From: an uncultured Lachnospiraceae bacterium
GTDB lineage: Bacteria; Bacillota; Clostridia; Lachnospirales; Lachnospiraceae
DNA: 64,000 nucleotides
Assembly: GCA_910578645.1 (NCBI GenBank)
Contig: CAJTQI010000007.1
Coordinates: 124,001-188,000, forward strand
Reading direction: 5' to 3'
Shown here: positions 1 to 8,611 of the stretch, piece by piece
How the letters are laid out: the number at the start of each line of letters is the position of its first letter
Position numbering within the stretch: position 1 is the first letter of the stretch
Notes under the pieces: generated by a model
Databases searched by the model: none
What the model was told of the DNA's origin: nothing
What the model saw: the letters and a program-made list of their open reading frames with translations, nothing else
Program-made: the position numbers and the translations under genes

Positions 1-393
1 CTGCTCTTTCTGCATCTTCGCACCAGACAATTCGGACACCGTCCCCGATGAAGTAAATACCGCTTCCCCAGGTACATCTTCCATCTCTTCCTCTGCAAGC
101 GCCTCCTCAAGTTCCTCGTCCACGCCTCCGTTCTCCGACATGGTCACGTCCATATCCAGGCTGTTAATGTCCTCCGAAGCCTGTTCCACGTCTTCCTCCG
201 ACAAATCCGTGAAAGCCTCGTAATCGGATTCTGTGTCGTTTAAAGCAATGTTCCCCATATCGTCGGCCGTAATCTCGCCATTGACCGACATGACATCCTC
301 GTCCGTTACTTTTGTACCCGCAAAATTCAGGTAGCCCGCTACGGCAATCATAATCGCAAGCGCCGTAATCATCATCTGGTTCTTCTTAATCAT
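1..393 (-). CDS. spoIIIAH: Stage III sporulation protein AH (3' part cut by window edge)
   Basis: The first 131 codons of SpoIIIAH are present and the gene runs off the window at base 1. The start is the ATG at 393-391, giving the N-terminus MIKKNQMMITALAI followed by one membrane segment (about residues 7-25) and then a long acidic stretch rich in Glu and Asp. In the family, SpoIIIAH sits in the mother-cell membrane around the forespore and its C-terminal domain binds forespore SpoIIQ to form the feeding-tube channel. That C-terminal domain is outside the window. It is the last gene of the spoIIIA operon and follows spoIIIAG by 22 bases. Identity rests on position and architecture. Confidence 0.88.
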   Translation of the reverse strand, partial: MIKKNQMMITALAIMIAVAGYLNFAGTKVTDEDVMSVNGEITADDMGNIALNDTESDYEAFTDLSEEDVEQASEDINSLDMDVTMSENGGVDEELEEALAEEEMEDVPGEAVFTSSGTVSELSGAKMQKEQ

Positions 394-415
394 ATTTTTC
401 AATTCTTTCTCCCCT

Positions 416-1051
416 TCACTGTTTATTTTTCATCTTTACTATTTTAATCTTATTCGCGTCTATACCAAATAATACCTGAATTGCTTCGATTATATTTTCC
501 TGTACGGTCTGCCGTCCCGCCCCTTGTGCAATCACCACGACCCCTTCTACCGCAGGCGGGATTGTCCTGACGACATAAGGTACGTTCTGCCCTCTTTCAT
601 CCACCGTATAGACTGTGCTCTTCTCCACTTTATCTTCAACCACCGTGCGGCTTCCGCCTGCCGAATCTGCCTCCGTTGTCTCCGAATGTTCTTCCGGTCC
701 GTCTTTCTCCACAATCTTTTGTTCAGATTCTTTCAAGGTGATAAGTACCTTAACCTTCCCCACACCTTCCACATATTTAAGTGCATCCTCAAGACAGTCT
801 TCCCAATATTCGGCATAAGCATTCTGGCCTTGGGATATATTGTGCCCGTCGCTCTCCGTCTTCACAGCGGTATGATTTTCAATTGTATCATCTTCCATGT
901 CCGATATACGGGACTTTGCATCTTTTTGTCCGACAGGCAATGCAATGACACACAACAGTACGCCGGTCAGTATGACAATCAGGCACTGGTCCTTCCTAAT
1001 CTTGGCGGCGCCTGCCAATTTCTCTACAAATTTTCTACCATCCTCTGTCAT
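416..1051 (-). CDS. spoIIIAG: Stage III sporulation protein AG
   Basis: SpoIIIAG forms a large ring in the mother-cell/forespore channel. The product (211 aa) has one membrane segment near residues 18-40 (LIVILTGVLLCVIALPVG), a charged linker and a C-terminal ring-building domain of the secretin-associated type with the segment EGVGKVKVLITL. A longer reading frame extends upstream to 1138, but I chose the ATG at 1051 because GGAGGTGG lies just before it. That start overlaps the end of spoIIIAF by 17 bases, as is usual in this tightly packed operon. The sigma-E-like promoter in front of spoIIIAA presumably drives it. Confidence 0.9.
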   Translation of the reverse strand: MTEDGRKFVEKLAGAAKIRKDQCLIVILTGVLLCVIALPVGQKDAKSRISDMEDDTIENHTAVKTESDGHNISQGQNAYAEYWEDCLEDALKYVEGVGKVKVLITLKESEQKIVEKDGPEEHSETTEADSAGGSRTVVEDKVEKSTVYTVDERGQNVPYVVRTIPPAVEGVVVIAQGAGRQTVQENIIEAIQVLFGIDANKIKIVKMKNKQ

Positions 1052-1700
1052 ATGCCACCTCCACCTTATCCTCCGCCATACCAAGAGTCTGTGCAAAAAG
1101 CTGTCGGTATTGCTCCGTCTGTATGCGCCTGTCCGCATCCTCTTCTTCTACTTGCGCCTCGTCTTTTGTCTCCTCCTGTCCCAGCGTAATCTTTCCAATG
1201 CGGATTTCTCTTCCTGTATCGGAGGCAGCATCATCCTGTTCTTTTGTCTGTTCCTGCAATACGACTTTCATACGTCGTAAAACCAGTTCTGTCTCCTCCT
1301 GCCCTGTCAAATTACGGGACTGTCTGTCTTGTCTTTGTAAATCAATTATCACATTTGTAACACACACGTTTTCGTCTCCGAGCACATCATTTAATCTTGA
1401 TTTTATTTCTTCCTCAATCTGCTCCAAAGCCGCGTCGGAAGCGTGTCCATACACAGACGGCATATCTGCCTGCCAGGTCTGTGCCTGCCTTTCCATCTGT
1501 TCCGCCATCTGCTGCGCCTGTGCCTGCCATTTCGCTATAATATCCTCGGATGATGACACAAAGGGCCCTATAAATAACAAAAGTACAATAACGCTTGCTA
1601 TCATCTTCATATATTTCTCATACTGTTTTCCTGCGGCAAAATGTACTACCGTCTGCGCCGCAATCATAAAAATACCGATACGCCTGATATTTTCCAACAT
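1035..1700 (-). CDS. spoIIIAF: Stage III sporulation protein AF
   Basis: The 221-aa product starts with two closely spaced hydrophobic segments (about residues 8-25 and 33-50, the second including IASVIVLLLFIGPFV) and continues as a soluble, Gln- and Glu-rich domain. This is the usual SpoIIIAF layout. In the family SpoIIIAF is a component of the A-Q channel complex needed for forespore engulfment and late forespore gene expression. It lies between spoIIIAE (6 bases away) and spoIIIAG (17-base overlap), so translation is probably coupled. The C-terminal third is poorly conserved, and identity leans on operon position. Confidence 0.88.
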   Translation of the reverse strand: MLENIRRIGIFMIAAQTVVHFAAGKQYEKYMKMIASVIVLLLFIGPFVSSSEDIIAKWQAQAQQMAEQMERQAQTWQADMPSVYGHASDAALEQIEEEIKSRLNDVLGDENVCVTNVIIDLQRQDRQSRNLTGQEETELVLRRMKVVLQEQTKEQDDAASDTGREIRIGKITLGQEETKDEAQVEEEDADRRIQTEQYRQLFAQTLGMAEDKVEVAYDRGW

Positions 1701-1706
1701 ACTCCG

Positions 1707-2819
1707 TCACCTGCCTCCGCTTGTCGTATACGTGATGACCGCAACCTGAATCACAAACATGCCCACAGAGGACAACGCTATTTTTAAAAGCATAATATTT
1801 CCGTTGCCCACCCGGTTGGCGCAGTTTGTCATGCGCTTATCGCTGACGATTCCAACTAGCGCGGCGCCAAACTTAATCACGCCCGCCAGCAAAACAAGTT
1901 TAAACAAAGGAACGCAGCACAGCACAATGAGCACAAGTGTTATGTAGAGTCCGATACTGTTTTTGACAAGAACAGCAGAACCCAATACCATCTCAAACAT
2001 CCCTTCCGTCAGTCCTCCGATTCCCGGAATCGCCGCCATTGCTTTCTTAAGCGCCGATGACTGTAAAGAGTCTATAACAGGCGATACCATTGCCTGGAGC
2101 AAGCTGAAACCTGTTATGCCTCCTAGCGTAACCTTAAGGCTCACTCCAATCACCTTGTCCAACAATTCCAACAAAAGCGTAAGCTTCTCCTCCATCCACA
2201 CACCGTTAATCACCGTCAGAATCACATATCCGTATACCGTTGGCAGCAGAATGGAAAGATACCCCCATTCTATCAGATAAATAACGAACAATAACACCTG
2301 GTAATATACCGAGGCAGAGGCGATTCCTGACGCGCTGCCCACCGCAATCATATAAGTAGGAATATACAGTTTCATAAATGTCGTAACGTTCTCCAGTATT
2401 TCCCGCACTACTCCAACCCCTTGCGCAAAAGATTCTAGGAGCACGGCAATCATCAACAGATAGACGAAATAAAAGGCAATATCCGACACCTGATGGTCCT
2501 GAAACAAATCGGCAAAATTAGTGAATACGGCCGCCACAACCCCCAATATGAGAATCGTGATAAACAACATCCTGACTTCCCCTGTCTGGGAATGAAGCGC
2601 ACCCGTTATCCCATTGCCTAACTCTTTCACCGCCTCCCACAGCCTTCCCTGCAATATCAGCCCCATCACCGCCTTACCGTCAAAAGTATATTCCGGAAAC
2701 AAACGCCCAAAATCATTCGTCACAGCACCCATTCCCATCTCATCCCAAACCATGCTGTTCCCAACAAATTCCATATGAATCTCCATATTCCTTTCCTGAC
2801 CTATAAATTGACTCATCAT
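1707..2819 (-). CDS. spoIIIAE: Stage III sporulation protein AE
   Basis: This is the largest membrane subunit of the spoIIIA complex. The 370-aa protein has an N-terminal soluble part followed by six to eight hydrophobic segments from about residue 80 onward, including MLFITILILGVVAAVF and GLYITLVLIVLCCVPLF. A Gly/Pro-rich reentrant-like stretch (AAIPGIGGLTEGMFEMVLGS) is typical of SpoIIIAE. It sits 3 bases after spoIIIAD and 6 bases before spoIIIAF. The first in-frame ATG is taken, but starts at residue 2 or 12 would also be possible. In the family SpoIIIAE is thought to be a transport-like channel component in the mother-cell membrane. Confidence 0.92.
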   Translation of the reverse strand: MMSQFIGQERNMEIHMEFVGNSMVWDEMGMGAVTNDFGRLFPEYTFDGKAVMGLILQGRLWEAVKELGNGITGALHSQTGEVRMLFITILILGVVAAVFTNFADLFQDHQVSDIAFYFVYLLMIAVLLESFAQGVGVVREILENVTTFMKLYIPTYMIAVGSASGIASASVYYQVLLFVIYLIEWGYLSILLPTVYGYVILTVINGVWMEEKLTLLLELLDKVIGVSLKVTLGGITGFSLLQAMVSPVIDSLQSSALKKAMAAIPGIGGLTEGMFEMVLGSAVLVKNSIGLYITLVLIVLCCVPLFKLVLLAGVIKFGAALVGIVSDKRMTNCANRVGNGNIMLLKIALSSVGMFVIQVAVITYTTSGGR

Positions 2820-2822
2820 GCA

Positions 2823-3209
2823 TTATCCGGCCAAAGACTGAATGCTTTCAAGCAGTGCAAGCAGAACCGGCATGCCGCTAAGTAAAATATAAAGCTTCCC
2901 TGCCATCTCAACTTGTCCCGCTATACCGCTATACCCTGCGTCCTTGCATATTCCTGCACAAAATTCACATGCGTAGGTCGCTCCCACCGCTTTTAAGAGC
3001 AAGGTAATATAACCATAGTTATTTTCCAGATATCCCCTAAGTTTCTCCATGGCATCCAGAATCCCTTCAAAGTACTGCAGCGCATATCCCAGAACCACAA
3101 GACACACCGCAATGCCTACGTAAATACCATATTCTGCTTTGTAACTTTTTAGCGGGACGGCAAGAAGTATTCCCACAATCCCCACTAGCCCAATCCTTAC
3201 CATTTCCAC
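2823..3209 (-). CDS. spoIIIAD: Stage III sporulation protein AD
   Basis: This small (128 aa) integral membrane protein has three or four hydrophobic segments: residues 5-22, 27-45, and the two halves of the C-terminal region. The motif ACEFCAGICKDAGYSGIAGQ matches the conserved part of SpoIIIAD, where a membrane segment is followed by a Gly-rich turn. It lies between spoIIIAC (22 bases) and spoIIIAE (3 bases). It is a membrane partner of the SpoIIIA channel, and the sequence shows nothing unusual. Confidence 0.92.
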   Translation of the reverse strand: MEMVRIGLVGIVGILLAVPLKSYKAEYGIYVGIAVCLVVLGYALQYFEGILDAMEKLRGYLENNYGYITLLLKAVGATYACEFCAGICKDAGYSGIAGQVEMAGKLYILLSGMPVLLALLESIQSLAG

Positions 3210-3231
3210 AGCGCGTCACCCCTTATCCAAA

Positions 3232-3426
3232 CTACAATGTAAACAGTTCCTGCACCATCACAAACAAGTCATAAATATAAGGAATAATCCATGTTAAAAC
3301 AAGAATTAACCCGGCAAGGCTAATTAGAAAGGCTTGTTCGTCCCTTCCGCTATGCTTTAAAACCTGATTTAATATTGTGACCAATATTCCCACCGCTGCA
3401 ATCTTGAAAATAAGACTTACGCCCAT
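3232..3426 (-). CDS. spoIIIAC: Stage III sporulation protein AC
   Basis: The 64-aa protein is made of two membrane helices (residues 5-22 and 32-55) joined by a short polar turn containing KHSGRDEQAF, the typical SpoIIIAC turn. Its length matches the family. It is the third gene of the operon, with 22-base gaps on both sides. It is inferred to act with SpoIIIAD in the membrane part of the channel. Length, topology and position together leave little doubt. Confidence 0.93.
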   Translation of the reverse strand: MGVSLIFKIAAVGILVTILNQVLKHSGRDEQAFLISLAGLILVLTWIIPYIYDLFVMVQELFTL

Positions 3427-3448
3427 CTCTCCTCCTTATGTATCCCTG

Positions 3449-3967
3449 TTATAAAAGCAGGATTATTAAAAATACACCCGTTAAGACACTGACACTGAAT
3501 ATCATTCTGGATTTATTGTCATAGCCCTCCTCCGCCTGTCTGTACTTCCTGGCCAGATAGTCCACAGACTGTCCTATGATTTCTGCCTGCATCTTCTCCT
3601 CCTGCATGCCCAGATTCCTGGGCAGGTTGCTCAGAATGCTCTTTTCTTCTTCCGACAGGGGTACTCCTTTCAGGCACTCCACAGCCTGCTCCTCCCATAC
3701 CTTGTCAAGACATACCCCTCTGTCATGTTCCATCCGCTCAAAAATCTGTTTAAAATACACCCGATATGGCATCTCACAGCATTCCGACAAAGTCAGGCAT
3801 ATCTCAGGCATCGTGTGTTTCCCATAGCTCATCTCATCCTGCATCCTTTTAATAATGCGTATTAATTCTTTCAAATGCCGTATGCGGTTCTTTTCCTCCC
3901 CGATTCTGCTGATGCCCCACCCTGCGCATCCCGTTAAAATACACAATATCCCTGCTAATTTAAACAT
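3449..3967 (-). CDS. spoIIIAB: Stage III sporulation protein AB
   Basis: The 172-aa protein has a membrane segment at each end (residues 4-18 and the last 20 residues, MIFSVSVLTGVFLIILLL) with a helical soluble domain between them. That domain carries LIRIIKRMQDEMSYGKHTMPEI, a hallmark of SpoIIIAB, which has structural similarity to GspF-type secretion proteins. Its start overlaps the end of spoIIIAA by 13 bases. It is thought to couple the SpoIIIAA ATPase to the membrane channel. Confidence 0.92.
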   Translation of the reverse strand: MFKLAGILCILTGCAGWGISRIGEEKNRIRHLKELIRIIKRMQDEMSYGKHTMPEICLTLSECCEMPYRVYFKQIFERMEHDRGVCLDKVWEEQAVECLKGVPLSEEEKSILSNLPRNLGMQEEKMQAEIIGQSVDYLARKYRQAEEGYDNKSRMIFSVSVLTGVFLIILLL

Positions 3968-4905
3968 ATTCTGCCTTCTCTGTCATAGATACCCTCAGTC
4001 TCGCAGCATCCGTTTTTCCTGGTCAATACAAGATAACGGTCAAAGAGCCCCTCCTCCATTACATTGCGCATGTATTTTTTACCTCTTATCTCTTCTAAGG
4101 AGCTTCCATGCATCGTCGCAATCAGCCTGCATCCGCAGCCGCTTGCCATCTGCAATGCCCATATGTCCCCTTCATCTCCCAATTCATCCACCGCCAACAC
4201 CTGTGGCGCCATAGAACGGATTAGCATCATCATTCCCTCCTTCTTGGGACATCCATCGAGCACATCCGTCCTGATTCCTACGTCATTCTGGGCAATTCCC
4301 AAGTAGCTGCCTGCAATCTCCGAGCGTTCATCCACCACGCTGACGTTCACTCCTTTTCCATATCTGGTGCCGTCCGAAACATTCCTGATAATGTCGCGCA
4401 GCATCGTTGTCTTGCCACATCCCGGCGGTGAAATCAAGAGCGTGTTGCGTATCTGCCCATCCGCGCCGTACAGATGTGGAAGGACGGCTTCCGATACCCC
4501 TTTAATTTCATGGGCCATCCGTATATTTAAATAGCGTATGTATTTTAAATTTCGAACTTTATTGCCTTCTTCCATAATTACCTGCCCCGACAGTCCCACA
4601 CGGTGTCCGCCTTGTATGGTCAGAAATCCCTGGCGTATCTCGTCCGCAAAAGCATAGACGGAATATTGGCATAAGTGCTTTAAGACAGCCTCCAATTCTT
4701 CCGGCAAAGTCCCCTCTTCCCGGGGCTGCCTGTCCAACAGCCTGCCCGCTCTGTCCACGAACCACTCCCTGTTGTCAATAAGCACAGCCGCCGACTTGTT
4801 TGCCCGCAGCCTGATTTCCTGCAGTTTCTCCGCCCGCTCCGCGACGGCCCGCCACCCGGCACGCATATGTTCCGGAAACATATAGAGCACGTCTTCTTTC
4901 TTCAT
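3955..4905 (-). CDS. spoIIIAA: Stage III sporulation protein AA, secretion-type ATPase
   Basis: SpoIIIAA is the cytoplasmic ATPase that powers the SpoIIIA channel and resembles GspE/VirB11-type secretion ATPases. The Walker A motif is ISPPGCGKTTML near residue 160 and a Walker B-like stretch, VLAVDELGDEGD, follows near residue 235. The reading frame allows ATG at 4911 or 4905. I chose 4905 because AAGGGGGA lies six bases before it and directly touches the first ATG. It is the first gene of the operon and has a sigma-E-like promoter about 15-45 bases upstream. The product is 316 aa, normal for the family. Confidence 0.94.
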   Translation of the reverse strand: MKKEDVLYMFPEHMRAGWRAVAERAEKLQEIRLRANKSAAVLIDNREWFVDRAGRLLDRQPREEGTLPEELEAVLKHLCQYSVYAFADEIRQGFLTIQGGHRVGLSGQVIMEEGNKVRNLKYIRYLNIRMAHEIKGVSEAVLPHLYGADGQIRNTLLISPPGCGKTTMLRDIIRNVSDGTRYGKGVNVSVVDERSEIAGSYLGIAQNDVGIRTDVLDGCPKKEGMMMLIRSMAPQVLAVDELGDEGDIWALQMASGCGCRLIATMHGSSLEEIRGKKYMRNVMEEGLFDRYLVLTRKNGCCETEGIYDREGRICLN

Positions 4906-4924
4906 CCCCATTCCCCCTTATCTC

Positions 4925-4952
4925 AATATATGAACCTTTGTCCAGAATATGC
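4925..4952 (-). promoter_or_regulatory. Sigma-E-type promoter of the spoIIIA operon
   Basis: Read on the minus strand, GCATATT (4952-4946) is followed after 13 bases by CATATATT (4932-4925). This fits the sporulation sigma-E pattern (ATATT-like -35, CATA-rich -10, 13-15 base spacer). It sits about 20 bases upstream of the spoIIIAA start, as expected for mother-cell expression. The match is by eye. Confidence 0.65.
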
Positions 4953-4973
4953 ATAGGAACCGCTTTCCTATAA

Positions 4974-5013
4974 AACAAAAAACGGCCGGTACATTCTTGT
5001 CTGTACCAACCGT
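4974..5013 (-). terminator. Rho-independent terminator of the Trp transporter operon
   Basis: On the minus strand a 12-bp stem (5013-5002 with 4993-4982, including two G-U pairs) is followed by a T run. It begins about 25 bases after the stop codon of the ABC ATPase gene and separates that operon from spoIIIA. Confidence 0.85.
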
Positions 5014-5037
5014 CTTATATGATATTCTAAATACTGT

Positions 5038-5838
5038 CTATGACAACAATATCCTGTCGTTGTCAAGCTGCTTGCCCGCCTGCTTCTTAAACTCCGCCAA
5101 CAGGTCGTCTACCGTCATCTTCTCCCGCTCCGCCCCTTGGATGTCAAGAACGATGTGCCCGCCGTCCATCATAAACGTCCGGTTCCCAAGCTCCAAAGCC
5201 TGGTGCATATTGTGTGTTACCATAAGACATGTAATCTTACGCTGCGCTATAATCTTGCGGGTCAGATTCAAAACCTTCTCTGCCGTCGCAGGGTCAAGCG
5301 CCGCCGTATGCTCATCTAAAAGCAGTATCTTGGGTGTTACCATAGTCGCCATAAGAAGTGTAAGCGCCTGTCGCTGCCCGCCTGACAAAAGCCCTACCGG
5401 CTGCCTCATACGCTCCTCCAGCCCCATATCAAGCTGTGCAAGCTGTTCCCTGAACATCTGCTTCTCCTTGCCGCTTATACGGCTGAAAAAAGCATGAGCA
5501 GCGGTAGATGCCCGCAGATAGGCAAGCGCCATATTCTCCTCAATCGTCATATGGGGCGCCGAGCCTTTCATGGGGTCTTGGAAAAGATGTCCTATTTCCT
5601 TGCTCCTGACATGCTCCTTACGGTAAGTAATATCCTCTCCCGCCAGGATAATCTGTCCTTCATCCACATAGAAAGAACCCGTGATTGCATTAAATAAGGT
5701 AGATTTCCCTGCACCGTTGCTTCCCACGATGGTCGCGAAATCCCCGTCCGCCAATTCCAGGCTCACGCGGTTCAGCGCCTTTTTCTCATTTACGGTACCT
5801 GGATTAAAAGTTTTAGAAATGTTCTTCAGTATCAGCAT
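5038..5838 (-). CDS. ABC transporter ATP-binding protein, tryptophan/aromatic-type importer
   Basis: The protein (266 aa) is a complete ABC ATPase: Walker A GSNGAGKST near residue 40, signature LLSGGQRQALTLL near residue 155, Walker B KILLLDEHTAALDP, and the switch His in MVTHNMHQALELG. It overlaps the permease gene by 7 bases, so the two are probably translated together. The permease and solute-binding protein upstream belong to the TrpX/TrpY/TrpZ-type group (ABC_sub_bind). The operon is preceded by a T-box leader with a Trp codon as specifier, so the likely substrate is tryptophan. The substrate assignment is inference from the leader and the families. Confidence 0.9.
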   Translation of the reverse strand: MLILKNISKTFNPGTVNEKKALNRVSLELADGDFATIVGSNGAGKSTLFNAITGSFYVDEGQIILAGEDITYRKEHVRSKEIGHLFQDPMKGSAPHMTIEENMALAYLRASTAAHAFFSRISGKEKQMFREQLAQLDMGLEERMRQPVGLLSGGQRQALTLLMATMVTPKILLLDEHTAALDPATAEKVLNLTRKIIAQRKITCLMVTHNMHQALELGNRTFMMDGGHIVLDIQGAEREKMTVDDLLAEFKKQAGKQLDNDRILLS

Positions 5839-6788
5839 AAACCGTCACCGTCCTCCCCTGCTTTTACACCAGTCTTAACAGGCATCCGCCGCGTCTTATA
5901 AAACGCCGCCTGCCCTTTCAGATACGGGAACGCTATCGCAAAGGCGACAATCAGCGCCGATACCAGCTTCAGGCATTCCGCCGGGACACTCATGCGCAGG
6001 GCAACCGCCACGATAAAACGGTACAGACAACTTCCCAATATGACGCCCACGACTCTCTTTAACATCCCGCCTTTTCCGATTATCGTCTCACCGATAATCA
6101 GACTGGCCAGGGCAATGGTCACCATACCTGTCCCCAGATTGATGTCGCAAGACTTCTGGTACTGTGCCAATATGACACCGGATAAAGCCGTCAATGAGTT
6201 GGAGACACACAGGCCTACCGTAATTGTAAACACCGGATTGATGCTGGAAGCCCTCACCATATGCTCGTTATCGCCTGTGGCGCGGATGGACAGTCCAAGC
6301 CTGGTATTGAGAAACCACGCCAAAATCACGCCCACAAATAACACCACCACGGCGACAATCAATATCTTATACCAATCACCATACCAGGCCGCATCGGATA
6401 AATCTTTGGCCAGACTAAATACCGTGTCACAGGCAAACAGATTCACATTGGAGGAAAAATCCATCACTGCAATATTCACCGTATACAATCCTGTGTTGAC
6501 AATAATACCGGCGAGGATGGACGGTACTCCCATCTTCGTCTGTAAAAAGGCTGTCACGAAACCGGAACACACCCCCGCCGCCATAGCCGCGGGAAAAGCT
6601 AAAAACGGATGTCCCGATATCGTCACCATAGCCCCCACGGCACATCCCAGCGTAAAACAACCGTCCGTGGATAAATCCGCTATATTTAAGATACTAAAAG
6701 ATATAAACAGTGCAAGCGCCACCAATGAATAAATACACCCAAGCTCCAGCGCACTCTGTACGATTGATAAAGTAAATATCGCTTCCAT
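5832..6788 (-). CDS. ABC transporter permease, tryptophan-type importer
   Basis: This polytopic membrane protein (318 aa, about eight or nine hydrophobic segments) is of the branched-chain-amino-acid-type permease fold. Segments such as LVALALFISFSILNIADLSTDG at the N-terminus and ALASLIIGETIIGKGGMLKR near residue 230, the latter probably the cytoplasmic loop contacting the ATPase, are typical. It follows the solute-binding protein gene by 17 bases and overlaps the ATPase gene by 7. It is the translocation pore of the importer described with its neighbours. Confidence 0.9.
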   Translation of the reverse strand: MEAIFTLSIVQSALELGCIYSLVALALFISFSILNIADLSTDGCFTLGCAVGAMVTISGHPFLAFPAAMAAGVCSGFVTAFLQTKMGVPSILAGIIVNTGLYTVNIAVMDFSSNVNLFACDTVFSLAKDLSDAAWYGDWYKILIVAVVVLFVGVILAWFLNTRLGLSIRATGDNEHMVRASSINPVFTITVGLCVSNSLTALSGVILAQYQKSCDINLGTGMVTIALASLIIGETIIGKGGMLKRVVGVILGSCLYRFIVAVALRMSVPAECLKLVSALIVAFAIAFPYLKGQAAFYKTRRMPVKTGVKAGEDGDGLC

Positions 6789-6805
6789 GAAACCCTCTCT
6801 GCCTT

Positions 6806-7936
6806 TTATTCAAATTCTTCTGCCGTAACAATCTCTCTTAACTCTGTGCACATACCTGCAAACATGCTGTAATCCAAGCCGATTCCTTCCGCCGTCTCCG
6901 TGTTCACCGTGGCAATACCGTTATCCAGGGTAACCACTGCCATAGACGCCGGCTCGGCGCCGTTGACAAGAACGTCCACTACCATATCCGCCGTAGCCGT
7001 GCCAAGCTCCTCATAATTTACACCATATCCCAGGAATGCGCCATTGAGTGCGAAGGAATCCGCACCGCCGTAATGGGGCACACCCGCCTCGATAAACTTC
7101 TCATAAATTGCCAATTCCGCCGTCATAACCGTATTGTCCGTAGGTGTGAAAACTGCCTCTGCACCGCCTGCAATCAAAGCGTCCGCAGCCAAGGAAACTT
7201 CATCGTTAGTGGTACCTGTCTTCTCCACCACTTCTATTCCTTTGTCCGCACAGTAAGCCTTCGCCGCCTCAACAGGTGTCTTGGAAGAATCTTCACTCTT
7301 GCTGTAGAGCAGACCGATTTTCTTAATCTCCGGGTTAGCCGCAACAATCAAATCCATAATAGCTTCCGTGTTAAGCGCGTCGGATGTACCTGTGATATTG
7401 GAACCGGGTGCCTCCATGCTCTCCACAAGCCCTGCCCCTACAGGGTCAGACACTGCCGAGAATACGACGGGAATCTGATTATCCTCCGTAGCGTTCTGCA
7501 TAATCATCGCCGCAGGCGTCGCAATCGGCACAATCACATCCACCTCAGACGCCACAAGCTCTGTTGCAATCTGGTTTAACACCGTGGAGTCTGCCTGGCC
7601 GTTATATGTGTAATCGCCATAGTCGAAAGTAACACCTAATTCCGCTGCCTTGGCATCAAGCTCTTTCTCGATTGACGCCTCAATCTGATTTAAGGAGGCA
7701 TCGTCCACGAACTGTACGATACCAACTTTATAAACAGCGCCCGCCGCGCCTGCATCCGTTGTGCTGTCCGCTCCCTCTTCTGTCACGCCATCCGCCGCAT
7801 CCTGTGTCTCATCTGCTCCTGTATCCTGCCCGGCGGCCTCATTGCCCTGCGCCTGGCCATTTCCATTGCCACATCCGCCAAGCATTGCCGTCGTCAGTGC
7901 CGCTGCCAAAAATAATGCTACTGTCTTTTTTTTCAT
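6806..7936 (-). CDS. ABC transporter substrate-binding lipoprotein, TrpX family
   Basis: The start is the ATG at 7936, because GGAGGAG lies seven bases before it. An in-frame ATG at 7951 is part of that ribosome site. The N-terminus MKKKTVALFLAAALTTAMLG is followed by a lipobox Cys (LGGC), so the mature protein is lipid-anchored on the cell surface. An acidic, Ala/Thr/Asp-rich linker covers about residues 25-65. The rest is an ABC_sub_bind fold with two lobes, including VGIVQFVDDASLNQIE and the C-terminal GVNYEELGTATADMVVDVLV. The T-box upstream reads a Trp codon, supporting tryptophan as ligand. Product 376 aa. Confidence 0.9.
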   Translation of the reverse strand: MKKKTVALFLAAALTTAMLGGCGNGNGQAQGNEAAGQDTGADETQDAADGVTEEGADSTTDAGAAGAVYKVGIVQFVDDASLNQIEASIEKELDAKAAELGVTFDYGDYTYNGQADSTVLNQIATELVASEVDVIVPIATPAAMIMQNATEDNQIPVVFSAVSDPVGAGLVESMEAPGSNITGTSDALNTEAIMDLIVAANPEIKKIGLLYSKSEDSSKTPVEAAKAYCADKGIEVVEKTGTTNDEVSLAADALIAGGAEAVFTPTDNTVMTAELAIYEKFIEAGVPHYGGADSFALNGAFLGYGVNYEELGTATADMVVDVLVNGAEPASMAVVTLDNGIATVNTETAEGIGLDYSMFAGMCTELREIVTAEEFE

Positions 7937-8290
7937 AATCTTCTCCTCCATTTTCTATATTACATATTCCCGAAATCTCTCTTGCACCTGCCTCTGTGGC
8001 TGGTTTGCCGCCATATGCACATCAATTTCATCAACGTACGTCCATGTGCACCTCATAAATCAATGCACATCCCGCAAAAAATCATCTCACATAATCAGGC
8101 ACATAAAAACTCCGAAAATACATATATTGATGTAATTGACACACACTTTCTCTGCACGGATTTCGCAAACCCGAAAATATCTGAGGACTTTCCTATACAA
8201 ATCGAGTAGGGGAATGACCTTCTCCCCTACTCCCGCGCCGGGCGTCCGTCAGCTTCTGCTGACATTGTTCCTTTGGACGCCTGTGTGCAT
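7937..8290 (-). promoter_or_regulatory. Structured leader between the T-box terminator and trpX
   Basis: This 354-base stretch has no convincing gene. It holds two strong stem-loops: one with arms 8241-8247 and 8275-8281 enclosing a nested 6-bp hairpin (8248-8263), and a perfect 10-bp hairpin (8204-8213 with 8223-8232). Neither is followed by a T run in the sense direction. A 12-codon open frame (8265-8227 on the minus strand) with AAAGGA close to its ATG overlaps both. The remaining 200 bases are AT-rich with repeats of GTGCAT/GTGCAC (8000-8070). Function unknown. Confidence 0.45.
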
Positions 8291-8605
8291 AAAAAAAGCC
8301 CCAGACAAATTGTCTGAGACGGTAATAAACAAAAGTTATTATCGCGGTACCACTCAACTTGACACATCCGAAGATGACGTCCACCTCTCTTCACATACAA
8401 ACATAACGCTTATACATGCCGCATGGGTAACGGGTACGGTTCCCGCCGGCGCCTACTATGATTTCAGGCCAGCCTCGAAAGCCCATTCAAAACAATCCCT
8501 GCACCGCATCCCACCAACCGCGGCTCTCTGTGCCAGATTCCTTGTTCCTACTACTCTTTCTCACAGGTTTCTTATTCGATTCAAACAATGCGTATCACTT
8601 ACATT
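8291..8605 (-). promoter_or_regulatory. T-box riboswitch, tRNA-Trp specific
   Basis: On the minus strand the conserved T-box core GAGTGGTACCGCG lies at 8355-8343. It is followed by a terminator hairpin (8320-8298) with a seven-T tail (8297-8291). The stem I region (about 8580-8460) shows the usual AG-bulge and GNUG-type elements (AGAGAGCC, GGTTGGTGG). The specifier loop reads GAATGGGC, with UGG at 8485-8483, so the leader should sense uncharged tRNA-Trp. The downstream operon is a TrpX-type amino-acid importer, which fits. When tRNA-Trp is uncharged, the antiterminator would form and allow transcription of trpX, trpY and trpZ. Confidence 0.9.
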
Positions 8606-8611
8606 TTCTAT

